A DNA stretch of 64,000 nucleotides from Deltaproteobacteria bacterium GWA2_38_16. Its GTDB lineage: Bacteria > Bdellovibrionota > JACOXK01 > 2-02-FULL-40-11. Made by a program: the position numbers and the translations under genes. The notes below the pieces were generated by a model. It saw nothing but the letters and a program-made list of their open reading frames with translations. It was not told where the DNA came from and did not search any database. The DNA lies in assembly GCA_001797335.1 (NCBI GenBank), contig MGPE01000008.1:62001-126000 (forward strand), given 5' to 3'. This document shows, one piece after another, positions 24,563 to 33,714 of this stretch (positions within the stretch are counted from its first letter, which is position 1; each line of letters begins with the position of its first letter).

Positions 24563-24876
24563 TGAGTATACTTAAAAGAGGGTGTTTCATTAGGTTTATT
24601 TTTTTGGGATTTATTTTTTTGGTGTCCAGTTGTGCTTACTATATCCCGGATCAAGAAATCATGTTAGCAGAAGTAGCTGTGGAAGCGGCTAGGGATGCCA
24701 AAGCGGATGTATATTCTCCCAGTCTTTTTAGTAAAGCAGAAGATTACCTAAAGGCAGCTAAAAAAGCTAGACGTGATCGGGAATTTGAAGATGCAGCAAA
24801 ATTTTCACTTCTTGCAAAACAGTATGCAGAAAAAGCAGAAAATGAATCCGTCGTAAAATATGAACAAAACAAATAG
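24559..24876 (+). CDS. DUF4398 lipoprotein
   Basis: The 105-aa product has an N-terminal lipoprotein signal (FLVSSC lipobox). A helical domain follows with the DUF4398 pattern: Ala-rich helix EVAVEAARDAKADVYSP, then LFSKAEDYLKAAKKARR and a final helix AAKFSLLAKQYAEKAE. Proteins of this family occur next to OmpA/Pal-type lipoproteins, as here. The start overlaps the pal stop and the gene ends just before cpoB, so it is part of the same transcript. The function is uncharacterised; a structural partner of Pal at the envelope is plausible. Confidence 0.78.
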   Translation: MMSILKRGCFIRFIFLGFIFLVSSCAYYIPDQEIMLAEVAVEAARDAKADVYSPSLFSKAEDYLKAAKKARRDREFEDAAKFSLLAKQYAEKAENESVVKYEQNK

Positions 24877-24892
24877 CAGAGGAGATATGCCC

Positions 24893-25717
24893 ATGAAATT
24901 AATGTGGTGTATAATATTTAGTTGTTTAGTATTGGCCTCTTGTGCTTCTAACCCTCGGACCAAAAGAGTAGAGGCGGTTCAAAAGCTTCAAGAGGAAGTA
25001 GAAAAATTAAAACAAACTAAAGCAGATAAAGCAGATTCTAATGTTCAGTTGGATGATTTTAAAACAGAAATTCAAGTTTTAAGTGGAAAGATTGAAGAAA
25101 GCCAACACACATTAAAAATCCTTCAAAAAAATATTGAAAAAAATAATGAGCGTTTAGATCGAATAATTTCAGATTATGATAAAAAAATAATGTCTTTAGA
25201 AGAAGCAAATAAAAAACAAGATGAGAAAGTGACTGCATTAGAAAAAAATCAGGATGAAAAGCTGGATGCTTTAGAAAAGAAAATAGAAGAAGAGCGGCTT
25301 AAAAAAGCTGAAAAGGCTGAAAAAGCTGAAAAAGCTCAAACATCTGATGTAAAAGCAGATTTTTCAAATGGGATGAAGCGATTTAAAAATAAAGAGTATG
25401 CGAGTAGCATTACACTTTTTTCTCGGTATATCCAAAATTTTCCTGCTGGAAAATCAATAAAAGATGCAAGGTATTATTTGGCGGATGCATATTATGCCAA
25501 GAAAGAATATCAGGATGCCATTTTAAAATTTGAAGAATTTAAAGAGAAATATCCAAAAGATTCCCATGTTCCTGAGGCGTTGTATAAGCAGGGGATGTCC
25601 TTTGTAGAGCTTGGGAAAAAGTCCGATGCCAAACCTTTCTTAACGGAAGTGATCTCTAACTTTCCAGACTCTTCCTTCGCCAAAAAAGCAAAAGGTGAAT
25701 TAGAAAAGATAAAGTAG
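24893..25717 (+). CDS. cpoB: CpoB/YbgF-like lipoprotein with coiled coil and TPRs
   Basis: The 274-aa protein starts MKLMWCIIFSCLVLASC, a lipobox, whereas E. coli CpoB is soluble. A long coiled coil (about residues 25-145, rich in Lys and Glu) is followed by three TPR units in the last 120 residues (ARYYLADAYYAKKEYQDAI, PEALYKQGMSFVELGKKSDA). CpoB coordinates Tol-Pal with peptidoglycan synthesis. The ATG at 24893 sits eight bases after GGAG; an in-frame ATG at 24887 is too close. It follows pal and the DUF4398 gene, and the selenoprotein gene starts 15 bases after it. Confidence 0.85.
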   Translation: MKLMWCIIFSCLVLASCASNPRTKRVEAVQKLQEEVEKLKQTKADKADSNVQLDDFKTEIQVLSGKIEESQHTLKILQKNIEKNNERLDRIISDYDKKIMSLEEANKKQDEKVTALEKNQDEKLDALEKKIEEERLKKAEKAEKAEKAQTSDVKADFSNGMKRFKNKEYASSITLFSRYIQNFPAGKSIKDARYYLADAYYAKKEYQDAILKFEEFKEKYPKDSHVPEALYKQGMSFVELGKKSDAKPFLTEVISNFPDSSFAKKAKGELEKIK

Positions 25718-25732
25718 TAAGATAAGGAAATT

Positions 25733-27478
25733 ATGAAGCCATATCTTTGGATACTGGGTGTGTTGTGCGTAGTGGGTGTGGTGCAAGGGTGTTCATCTAA
25801 AAAAGGGGGAGGAACAGTTAACATTGTTTATACCTCTAGTGTTTTAGGTGAAATTGAGCCCTGTGGCTGAAAACTCCATCAACTTGGCGGTCTGGCCAGG
25901 AAAAAAGCGTTGGTGGAAAAACTTCAGTCTGGAAAAACTCCTACTCTCATTTTAGATAGTGGAGATTTATTGTTTAAATCTTCGATGGCACCCGATTATT
26001 TACGAGCGCAGTGGAAAGACCAAGCTGAATTTTTGGTAGATCAATTTAATCTCATTGGGTGCGATGCCATTGGAATTGGAGATAATGATTTTGCGTTGGG
26101 AGTTGATTTTTTACAAGAACTTCAGAAAAAAGCAAAATTTCCTTTTTTAAGTGCCAATATCATTGATCATAAAAGTGGAAAAACACTTTTTACTCCGTAT
26201 ATTATTAAAACGGTTTTAGGAGTTAAGGTGGGTATTTTTTCTGTAATAGATGCTTCTTTAAAATTACCGGAATCTGTTCATAGTCAAGATGCCATCGTGA
26301 TGGCTCAAGAAGTGATAAAAGAACTTTCGCCGAAGGTAGACTTCATGATTGCCTTAACGCATCAAGGAGTGGAGAAGGATATTCTTCTTGCTCAAAAAGT
26401 AAAAGGCATTGATTTTATTTTGGGAGGTCATGATGGAGCCTATTTAGCTCAGCCAAAACAGGTGGGAAATACCCTTATTTTTGAAGCCGGGGATCAAGGG
26501 AAATATGTAGGGGTTTTAAAAGCATCTCTTAAAAAAGGGGTTCATACGTATGCTAGCCCTGCCGATATTCAGGGGAGTGAAGGAAAAGTAATCCAAATTG
26601 ACGACCAACTGAAACAGCTTCGAGAGATGAAAAAAGGAGATTTGTATCAATCAGATATTGGATTTAAGAGTAGTACGGATCGTCAGGAACAAGAACTCCT
26701 GAGACAAAAATGGGAATTAGAACAAGAAATAGAGCTTTCTAAAACGAAGGGAAATCAGTTTACGCATCAATTGATTGCCTTAGATGAACAAATGGGAAAT
26801 GGAGATAATCGCATTTTTCAAAATGTTCAGCAGTTTAAGATTCATAAAATAGAGTTAGATCAAAAAATTCCGATGGACACAAAAATGGGAGCGCTTACTA
26901 AAAAGGGGAATACCTTAGAATATGCAACGTATCAAAAGTGTAAAGAGTGTCACAAAACACAACAAGAAGTATGGGAAAAATCAAAACATGCCACTGCCAT
27001 GATTCCTCTTTATATTCGAAACCAACATAAAAACCCGGAATGTTTGATCTGTCATAGCGTTGGACTTCAAAAGCCAGGTGGGTTTTCGGGTTTAGATAAA
27101 TCCATGGAAGTTTTTTTAGAGAAAGTGATCGATAAAAAATATAAAGGATCCATGATAGAGCTTCGAGAACATCCAGACGTTGATCAAAAGTTGAGAGCTC
27201 AATATCTTAAAGCCGTGAAAAAAGAAAATTGGAAAAAAGATTTTATGGGAGTTCAATGCGAAAATTGTCATGGAGCCAGAGGGTTAAAAAATGCCCAAGG
27301 GGCATTTATTCCCCATTTTACCGAGGATCAATTTCCTAAAAAAGTCGTTGCCCAAAATTGTCTTGAATGCCATACTCGCCAGCAATCCCCTCATTTTGAT
27401 TTTGCAAAGGATAAGCGCATTAAAGGTGAAGCCGGCGGAGCGATGGCTCCCTTTCACTGTGCGGAAGGGAAATTTTGA
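25733..27478 (+). CDS. UshA-like selenoprotein fused to a tetraheme cytochrome domain (UGA at codon 46)
   Basis: The gene reads through one in-frame TGA (25868-25870) from the ATG at 25733 to give 581 codons. Upstream of the TGA lies a lipoprotein signal (VVQGC, Cys20) and the segment GEIEPCGU. Downstream the same frame continues KLHQLGGLARK into a metallophosphoesterase-like domain (LDSGDLLF, GIGDNDFALG, ALTHQG, GGHDG). Cysteine versions of the family read PCGCK at this place, so the UGA is best read as selenocysteine in a Cys-Gly-Sec motif. Residues about 240-310 are coiled, and the C-terminal third has four heme motifs: CKECH, CLICH, CENCH and CLECH. A SECIS-like hairpin follows the UGA. 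The canonical first metal ligand Asp is replaced, so hydrolase activity is uncertain; a redox role is likely. It follows cpoB by 15 bases. Confidence 0.9.
25883..25900 (+). promoter_or_regulatory. SECIS-like hairpin of the UshA-like selenoprotein
   Basis: CTTGGCGGTCTGGCCAGG forms six base pairs (one G-T) around a GGUCUG loop. The loop begins 19 bases after the UGA. GGUCU matches the loop of the well-studied E. coli fdhF SECIS element, the part contacted by SelB. Confidence 0.8.
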
Positions 27479-27482
27479 TGGA

Positions 27483-27538
27483 GTCATCCTGAACGAAGTG
27501 AAGGATCTCATGGGATTCTTCGCTGTGCTCAGAATGAC
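27483..27538. repeat. Long GTCATCC...AATGAC element
   Basis: A 56-bp imperfect palindrome begins GTCATCCTGAACGAAGTGAA and ends GCTCAGAATGAC. It starts four bases after the selenoprotein stop and ends nine bases before the tsaD start, so it occupies the whole gap between the genes. Confidence 0.8.
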
Positions 27539-27547
27539 AAAATAAAT

Positions 27548-28561
27548 ATGTACGTACTAGGAATAGAGACATCCTGTGATGAAACCAGTGCCGCTGTTAT
27601 CAAAGATGGCACTCAACTTCTTTCCAATATCGTAGCCTCTCAAGATGAACTTCATGAACCTTATGGAGGAGTGGTTCCAGAGCTGGCTTCCAGGTGTCAC
27701 ATTGAAAAAATTGAATCTATTGTGGATTTGTCCTTAGAAAAAGCAAGCATTTCTTTGGAAGATATCAATGGCATTGCGGTAACTTCTGGCCCAGGACTGG
27801 TTGGATCTTTGGTGGTCGGCCTTTCCTATGCCAAGGCATTGTCTTATGCAAAAAAAATTCCTTTTTATGGAGTAAATCATTTAGAAGCGCATCTTCATGC
27901 CATTTTTTTAGAGAAAAAAATAGAATATCCTTTTATTGGACTTTTGGTTTCGGGAGGACATACTTCTTTATATGATATTCGAGGCGTTGGAAATTATACC
28001 TTATTAGGATCTACAGTGGATGATGCGTGTGGAGAAGCCTTTGATAAAGTAGCTAAAATTTTGGGTTTGGGATATCCCGGTGGACGGAAAATAGATGAAA
28101 TAGCAAAAAAAGGAAACGCCAAAGCTATTTTATTTCCCAGACCCCGTTTAAAAGAAGACGATTTAAATTTTAGTTTTAGTGGATTAAAAACCGCAGTTCT
28201 TAATTATTGCCAGAAATTGGGGAAGTCTCTTTCAGAAGTCGAAAGAAATGATATTGCCGCTTCTTTTCAAGAAACAGTAGTTGAAACGCTTCTTCAGAAA
28301 TCTTTAAAAGCCTTAGAAAAAATGCAGTATCCAAAACTTGTGATTGCAGGAGGTGTTGCTGCCAATTCAAGACTCAGAGCGGCGTTTCAACACATGTCCA
28401 AAGAAAAAAATATTGAACTTTTTATCCCTTCCTTAAAACTCTGTACCGATAATGCCGCCATGGTGGGAGCTTTGGGATATCATTATCTTGTGGCTGGTCA
28501 AAAAGCGCCTTTTTCTTTAAATGCTTATGCAACAACATCATCATCACAAGCATCATTCTAA
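27548..28561 (+). CDS. tsaD: tRNA N6-adenosine threonylcarbamoyltransferase TsaD
   Basis: TsaD transfers threonylcarbamoyl to A37 of ANN-decoding tRNAs, working with TsaB, TsaE and TsaC. The 337-aa ASKHA-fold protein has LGIETSCDETSAA at the start, the metal-binding HLEAHLHA, LVSGGHTSLY, FDKVAKILGLGYPGG and GGVAANSRLR. Its length and motifs are normal. The repeat element fills the space just upstream and leaves no clear ribosome site. Its last 41 bases overlap the DUF2062 gene in another frame. tsaB and tsaE are not in the window. Confidence 0.97.
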   Translation: MYVLGIETSCDETSAAVIKDGTQLLSNIVASQDELHEPYGGVVPELASRCHIEKIESIVDLSLEKASISLEDINGIAVTSGPGLVGSLVVGLSYAKALSYAKKIPFYGVNHLEAHLHAIFLEKKIEYPFIGLLVSGGHTSLYDIRGVGNYTLLGSTVDDACGEAFDKVAKILGLGYPGGRKIDEIAKKGNAKAILFPRPRLKEDDLNFSFSGLKTAVLNYCQKLGKSLSEVERNDIAASFQETVVETLLQKSLKALEKMQYPKLVIAGGVAANSRLRAAFQHMSKEKNIELFIPSLKLCTDNAAMVGALGYHYLVAGQKAPFSLNAYATTSSSQASF

Positions 28562-29054
28562 ACATCATGCATGGGGAAGATTTCGACGGCGTTTAAAATA
28601 TTTTTATTATCATTTTATTCGAGATCCCTCTCCAGAACGTGTATTAAGGGGCATTTCTGTGGGTGTATTTTTTGGATGTACGCCGTTTTTAGGGATCCAT
28701 ATGCTTTTTGCTTTTGTAACGGCAGCCGTCATTAATGGGAATAAAATACTGGCGGTGATTTCTACCTGGATTATGAATCCTTTGACTCTGGTTCCTCTTT
28801 TTATCTTGGATTATAGGGTGGGGCGATTTTTATTTTATCCATCCTTGTCATTAACAGTAGAGTTTTCTGAAAAAAATTTAACATCTATTCGATCCATTAT
28901 TGGACTGGGATGGGATGTGTTTGGGGCCTGTTCTTTGGGAGGAGTTATTGTTGGCTTGATATTGGCTTTAATATTTTATGTCATGATGAGACCTCTCTAT
29001 CATTATTTTCGAAGACTTCATCTTTTAGAGCGATTTAAAAAACATGGACGTTAA
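28521..29054 (+). CDS. DUF2062 membrane protein with His-rich N-terminus
   Basis: The 177-aa protein opens with a His run (HHHHKHHSKHH). A basic amphipathic stretch RRRLKYFYYHFIRDPSPERVLRG follows (given here only to mark residues about 21-43), then three hydrophobic segments with the family motif GVFFGCTPFLGIH and STWIMNPLTLVPLF. DUF2062 proteins are uncharacterised membrane proteins, often beside glycosyltransferase or lipid genes. The start lies within the 3' end of tsaD and the stop overlaps rsmA by 11 bases, giving a tightly packed tsaD-DUF2062-rsmA group. The His-rich tail could bind metal, but it may simply reflect the overlap with tsaD. Confidence 0.8.
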   Translation: MLMQQHHHHKHHSKHHAWGRFRRRLKYFYYHFIRDPSPERVLRGISVGVFFGCTPFLGIHMLFAFVTAAVINGNKILAVISTWIMNPLTLVPLFILDYRVGRFLFYPSLSLTVEFSEKNLTSIRSIIGLGWDVFGACSLGGVIVGLILALIFYVMMRPLYHYFRRLHLLERFKKHGR

Positions 29055-29892
29055 AAAAGTTCTTACTCATTATCATCTGCGCGCCAGCCAATATCTAAGC
29101 CAAAACTTTTTACATTCAGAAGCACTGGCCGATCGAATTGTAGAGGCCTCTCACATTGAAAAAGAGGATATTGTTTTAGAAGTGGGGGCAGGGCTGGGGA
29201 TTTTAACTAAGGCTTTGGCCAAAAAAGCTAAAACCGTTATGACGTTTGAAAAAGATAAAAAATTATGGGGACCTCTTCCAGAAATTTTAAAAGAATACAA
29301 GAATATTGAATTTATTTTCTCTGATTTTTTAGCGTATCCCTTGGGAGATCTTTCGAATAAAAAAGTAAAAGTTGTCGCTAATTTACCTTTTTCTATTTCT
29401 ACAGAAATTATGTTTCATTTTTTTAAATATCGAAAATGCATAGAAACGATGACCCTCATGTTTCAAAAAGAAGTAGCCAAACGAATTGTTGCCGTTCCAA
29501 ACACCAAAGATTATGGCGTACTATCGATTTTATCTCAGCTATATTCGACCCCCAAAATTTTATTTTCTGTACCCCCCTCATCCTTTTATCCTGTGCCAGA
29601 AGTAGCGGCAGCCGTTATCCACTTTAAAATGAATGAGGTGCTTCTTATCCCCCAGCAGCAAGAGCATTTCTTTATTCGGGTGGTTAAGACCGCTTTTATG
29701 AAGCGGCGAAAGATGCTTAGTAATTCTTTACATAAACTTATTCCTCAAGAAATCCTTCAAACGGTATCGGCGAAAACAGGTATTAGTTTAAAGCGTCGAA
29801 TGGAAACATTGTCTTTGGAAGAATTAAAAAAATTTGTAGGACTTCTTTATTCCTGCTTAGGAGAAGCAGGAGCAAATCGCTTAATAATTTGA
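29044..29892 (+). CDS. rsmA: 16S rRNA (adenine1518/1519-N6)-dimethyltransferase RsmA
   Basis: RsmA (KsgA) dimethylates two adjacent adenosines in helix 45 of 16S rRNA during late small-subunit assembly. The 282-aa protein has SQNFLHSEALADRIV, SAM motif I LEVGAGLGILTKAL, acidic motif FEKDKKL, the catalytic NLPF motif and SVPPSSFYPVPEV in the target-binding part. Length is normal. It overlaps DUF2062 by 11 bases upstream and converges with the 29847-31424 gene with a 46-base overlap of the 3' ends. No feature is missing. Confidence 0.96.
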   Translation: MDVKKVLTHYHLRASQYLSQNFLHSEALADRIVEASHIEKEDIVLEVGAGLGILTKALAKKAKTVMTFEKDKKLWGPLPEILKEYKNIEFIFSDFLAYPLGDLSNKKVKVVANLPFSISTEIMFHFFKYRKCIETMTLMFQKEVAKRIVAVPNTKDYGVLSILSQLYSTPKILFSVPPSSFYPVPEVAAAVIHFKMNEVLLIPQQQEHFFIRVVKTAFMKRRKMLSNSLHKLIPQEILQTVSAKTGISLKRRMETLSLEELKKFVGLLYSCLGEAGANRLII

Positions 29893-31424
29893 TCAATGTC
29901 GTTTTGGTGGCTTTTAATATTTGCCTCAGTATCTAAAATTTCTGTTTCTAAAGAGGCTCTTTCTTCGGGATCTGTCATAACCAATAATTTTTCTGAAAGT
30001 TGAGTGCGAATATCGTTTAACCTTTGAATTTCTCGCTCATGTCCTTGGATGAGCATTTGAGCATAAATATCTCCTACTTCGGTAGAAGGTCGGGTAGGTG
30101 GAGCCTGCCCCCCATATTCTGGTTCGCCGGGTTGAGGGGGAAGATCGCCTAGATAAGGTTTGGGAACAAACGGCGGTTGAGATTGTGATTCAGGTTCATC
30201 TAAAAAGTACATAAGGACCATCATTCCTGGATTAATGATATTGATAAAAATCCAATGTTTAAAATGCCGTCCTCCCTTCATGAAAGGAATGGGATTATAA
30301 CTACCTTCTATTTTTTGAAGTTCTGGGATGAGCCCTTCAAAGCCTTCTCTATCAAATATTTCTTCTAGTTTTAAAAGAAGTGCATCGTCCGTTGGAGAAG
30401 AGCCTACATTCCCTAATCCTTTCATGACATCAAATTGAGCAGATAAGACTTGGGCACGTTGTTCAATGGCTCTTTGAATATAGCGATTGGGAAGAGTTAA
30501 AAATGTTCGCGGTTGAGCATGAACAGATTGAGAAAGAAGGGTTGTAAAATCCAGAAAAAATTTTGAAAGTTCTTGAGGATCTTGTGGAACGCTGTTAGGA
30601 ATTTTCACAATGGTTTGCCATCGTTTAAACAATCTAAACCAATTACTTTTTAAACGGGCTGAGTGGCTCCAATGATTTGTCCATAGATACCACCAGCGAT
30701 GTTGAAGTTTAAGAGCAAATCGGGCTTCGGCATAACTATACAAATATTGATGTTGCTCGGAGAGATTTCTTAAAATTAAAACAATTCTATCCAGGGCAGC
30801 TTGATCCATGGCTTTTCCACCTTGATTTAACAAACGATAGAATTCTTGTTGAAGCTGTTCCTGGCGAAGGCTATTGAGTTCTCGAAGAGCAGATTTTGCG
30901 GAACGTGTTCCTGATGCAATCAAAGCCAATTCTTCTACTTCTGTTAACACACGAAGGCCTCTTAAAATAACCATTTCTTCTGGAAGTAAGATACCCTTTT
31001 CAATCCATTTTTGTTTTTCTATATAGCGAATCAAATCGTCCTGACTTTTAAAAGCATCGGACATTTCAGAATAAAATTTCTTAAGGCCTACCGCAGCAGC
31101 TTCTTCTCCATCTCGCACCACTTCTTGAGTCATGGATTTTGTAAAACGTCTTAAGAGATTGGCGCGCATCTCTTCTAAAATTTCGCCATACCATCTTTTT
31201 TCAACTTCCCGAATGGTTTGCTGAGCTTCGAGTGTTAGGGCTTCTGTAAAAACAGAGTTGACAGAGTCAAACCAAATAATTCCACTTTCTCCGGTTTCTC
31301 CTCGAGTAGAAGAAATAAATTTTTTAACCAGCTTTAGAGCTACTTCTTCTTTGACATTTTGGGCAAAAGAAGAGGGAGCTAAAAATGACATGAAAATGAG
31401 GCTTAAAAGAAGCTTTTTCATCAA
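29847..31424 (-). CDS. Large secreted or envelope protein, unknown
   Basis: The 525-aa product starts with a signal peptide (cleavage near SSFAQ, residue 22). It is predominantly helical with many Arg/Glu/Leu heptad-like stretches. A hydrophobic segment near residue 395 (IFINIINPGMMVLMYF) could be a single membrane anchor. It is followed by a Pro-rich linker (EPESQSQPPFVPKP, PGEPEYGGQAPPTRP) and a C-terminal coiled coil (about residues 455-515). I recognise no family and no catalytic motif. It is monocistronic, with 190 bases of non-coding DNA before the divergent FadL-like gene. Confidence 0.65.
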   Translation of the reverse strand: MMKKLLLSLIFMSFLAPSSFAQNVKEEVALKLVKKFISSTRGETGESGIIWFDSVNSVFTEALTLEAQQTIREVEKRWYGEILEEMRANLLRRFTKSMTQEVVRDGEEAAAVGLKKFYSEMSDAFKSQDDLIRYIEKQKWIEKGILLPEEMVILRGLRVLTEVEELALIASGTRSAKSALRELNSLRQEQLQQEFYRLLNQGGKAMDQAALDRIVLILRNLSEQHQYLYSYAEARFALKLQHRWWYLWTNHWSHSARLKSNWFRLFKRWQTIVKIPNSVPQDPQELSKFFLDFTTLLSQSVHAQPRTFLTLPNRYIQRAIEQRAQVLSAQFDVMKGLGNVGSSPTDDALLLKLEEIFDREGFEGLIPELQKIEGSYNPIPFMKGGRHFKHWIFINIINPGMMVLMYFLDEPESQSQPPFVPKPYLGDLPPQPGEPEYGGQAPPTRPSTEVGDIYAQMLIQGHEREIQRLNDIRTQLSEKLLVMTDPEERASLETEILDTEANIKSHQNDIDQIIKRFAPASPKQE

Positions 31425-31615
31425 GCTTCACACAAAATGCAATCACTGTGCCAGGGATGTATTTAAAAAATACTAATAATATCAAATAGTTGTTATTTTA
31501 ACTTCAAGCTAAATATGTCTATAAAGTAAACACTGTAATTTTGCTACTCAGAACTTTCTTTAATGAGTTGTTGCTTGATTTTTAGGCATTTCTGCTGTAC
31601 ATTCCATACCCTCTT

Positions 31616-32914
31616 ATGATGAGATCCATTCTTCGTATTGTTCTTATTTATCTAGGCATTTTCTTTTTAGTGGCTTCTAAACTTTTTGCTTCCAGCGCCG
31701 ATATGTTTGGGCTAAGTTCTCGTCTTTCAGCTACGGCCGGTCTTCCTACTTTTTCAAATCCAGATCCAGCGTTGATTTACCAAAACCCAGCTTTTTTAAC
31801 GCAGGCACAAAAATTATATACAACGGTGGGCATTTTAAATACGGCTGATTTTTTTAAGCCCATTGAAAATGTAGTAGTTCAAAATGAACTCTCCGGATTG
31901 TCAGTAGAAACGGGAAATCCAAAAACCGATGCTGAAAATATGATGGGGATGAATTTGGGACTTCTTCTTCCGGTAAGAACGGATTTTCCAAAGATAGGGG
32001 CGGGGGTCATTGGATTTATTCCCTTTGGAAGTTTGGCCAGTGTGAATACAGGAGAAAATTACGTGCCCAGCTATGCGCTTTATTACAATCGCCCAAAACA
32101 TTTTTCGTTTATTGGGGGAGTTGGAATTAAACCGTGGGATGAACTTTCTATGGGTGTGGGAGCAAATCTTTACTTAACTTCCGGTGCTAACACCAAAATG
32201 AATATTAATGGAACCAATTCTTCGGTGGCTTTGGCCATGGATATTAAGCCAGCGGTATCTTTTATTGTAGGTAGTCAATATCGGTGGGATGAATGGAGCG
32301 TAGATGCTTCTTATCATCAAGATTTGAATTATGCGATGGTTTTAAAAAATGAAACAAAATTGTTTGATTTACCCATCGTTGAATTTTTGGCTAAAACAGC
32401 AATGTTTTATGATCCTCAAATGGTGGGAGTGGGAATTTCTCGCATATTTAAAAATGGAGTACAATTGGGAACACGGCTTGATTGGAAAAATTGGAAGAAG
32501 TATCAAATTGCTTTAAATCAAGTGACGTTTTCAAATCCTGCCGATACAGATTCATCTAACCCGGTTCCTTCTTTTCTTCCAGAGGTGCAGTTTAAAAACA
32601 TTTTTTCTCCCAGTCTTGGGATAGAGTTTCCTCTAAAATCTACCTGGATTCGGGCCGGATATCGCTATGAACCAGAGCATATAAAATCTCAAGAAGAAAA
32701 TAGTAATTTTTTAGATACGGATGTTCATATCTTGTCCTGTGGAATGGGGCGATCCTTTGGCATATTTACCGTAGATCTTCATCTTCAATATCATCAATTG
32801 GTTTCTCAAGTGGTCCAAAAAACAGATTCTGCCGCTGTGGGGTATAAAGAGGGGGGATATATTGTGGGAGGATCCCTCTTGAATTATGGGTTAACTCTTG
32901 GTACGACGTTTTAG
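31616..32914 (+). CDS. FadL-like outer-membrane transport protein
   Basis: The 432-aa protein has a signal peptide (about residues 1-25) and then SSADMFGLSSRLSATAGL and PDPALIYQNPAFLT. The latter is similar to the conserved NPA segment of the FadL/TodX hatch. The remainder is beta-rich (GVGANLYLTSG, WSVDASYHQDLNYAM, IRAGYRYEPEH) and ends in Thr-Thr-Phe, an aromatic C-terminal residue of barrel proteins. FadL-type proteins admit fatty acids or other hydrophobic molecules. A weak promoter (TTGATT at 31575, TACATT at 31598) precedes it. panB starts two bases after its stop. The family call is by resemblance; substrate unknown. Confidence 0.68.
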   Translation: MMRSILRIVLIYLGIFFLVASKLFASSADMFGLSSRLSATAGLPTFSNPDPALIYQNPAFLTQAQKLYTTVGILNTADFFKPIENVVVQNELSGLSVETGNPKTDAENMMGMNLGLLLPVRTDFPKIGAGVIGFIPFGSLASVNTGENYVPSYALYYNRPKHFSFIGGVGIKPWDELSMGVGANLYLTSGANTKMNINGTNSSVALAMDIKPAVSFIVGSQYRWDEWSVDASYHQDLNYAMVLKNETKLFDLPIVEFLAKTAMFYDPQMVGVGISRIFKNGVQLGTRLDWKNWKKYQIALNQVTFSNPADTDSSNPVPSFLPEVQFKNIFSPSLGIEFPLKSTWIRAGYRYEPEHIKSQEENSNFLDTDVHILSCGMGRSFGIFTVDLHLQYHQLVSQVVQKTDSAAVGYKEGGYIVGGSLLNYGLTLGTTF

Positions 32915-32916
32915 CG

Positions 32917-33714
32917 ATGATGAAACGACTTAGCATTCTTGATCTTCAAAGAAAGAAACAAGAAAAAGAAAAAATTGTGGCCCTTACGGCCTATGATGCC
33001 ACATTTGCGGCATTGGTGGATGAGGCGTCAGATATTGTTCTGGTCGGTGATTCATTGGGTATGGTGATTCAAGGGAAAGAAAACACCCTGTCTGTTTCTT
33101 TGGAAGACATGATGTATCATACTCGTGCGGTAGACCAAAAATTAAAAAAAGCACATTTAGTAACCGACATGCCTTTTTTGAGCTATCAAGTATCGATGGA
33201 AAAAGCGATAGAGAGTGCGGGACGTTTGTTACAAGCCGGTGCGCAAAGTGTAAAGTTAGAAGGTGGAGAAGAGGTATGTGATCTTGTCCATCGATTGACT
33301 CGATTGGGAATGCCGGTAATGGGGCATCTGGGGCTTACTCCTCAATCCATTCATCAGTTGGGGGGATATCGAGTACAAGGAAAAGAAGAGAGAAAAAAAG
33401 ATGAGCTTTTAAAAGATGCAAAACGGTTGGAAGAAGCCGGCGCTTATGCGGTTGTTTTAGAATCTATCCCAGAAGATTTGGCGAACGATATTACAAAAAA
33501 CCTTCGTATTCCGACGATTGGGATTGGAGCAGGGCGTGATTGTGATGGTCAGATCTTAGTGATTTATGATCTTTTAGGAATGGATGTGAGTTTTCATCCC
33601 AAGTTTGTTAAACGCTATGCCCATCTTTCCCAAACCATCGAAGAGGCTCTCAAAAATTATGCCCAGGAAGTAAAATCGGGACTATTTCCAGACGATTCCC
33701 ATGTTTTTCACTAA
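32917..33714 (+). CDS. panB: 3-methyl-2-oxobutanoate hydroxymethyltransferase
   Basis: PanB makes ketopantoate from 2-oxoisovalerate and 5,10-methylene-THF, the first step of pantothenate synthesis. The 265-aa TIM-barrel enzyme has LTAYDATFAALVDEA, the metal-site VLVGDSLGMVIQG, VKLEGGEE, MGHLGLTPQS and IGIGAGRDCDGQILV. Length is normal. It begins two bases after the FadL-like gene and overlaps panC by 14 bases, so panB and panC are translationally coupled. The one-carbon donor is also the product of the gcv operon upstream in the window. Confidence 0.97.
   Translation: MMKRLSILDLQRKKQEKEKIVALTAYDATFAALVDEASDIVLVGDSLGMVIQGKENTLSVSLEDMMYHTRAVDQKLKKAHLVTDMPFLSYQVSMEKAIESAGRLLQAGAQSVKLEGGEEVCDLVHRLTRLGMPVMGHLGLTPQSIHQLGGYRVQGKEERKKDELLKDAKRLEEAGAYAVVLESIPEDLANDITKNLRIPTIGIGAGRDCDGQILVIYDLLGMDVSFHPKFVKRYAHLSQTIEEALKNYAQEVKSGLFPDDSHVFH

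Noticed and set aside
27476-27547. The stop TGA of the UshA-like gene is in frame with tsaD, so read-through or a second selenocysteine could fuse them.
   Set aside because: The 24 codons between are the translation of the repeat element (SHPERSEGS), no conserved residue is expected there, and both proteins are complete without fusion.
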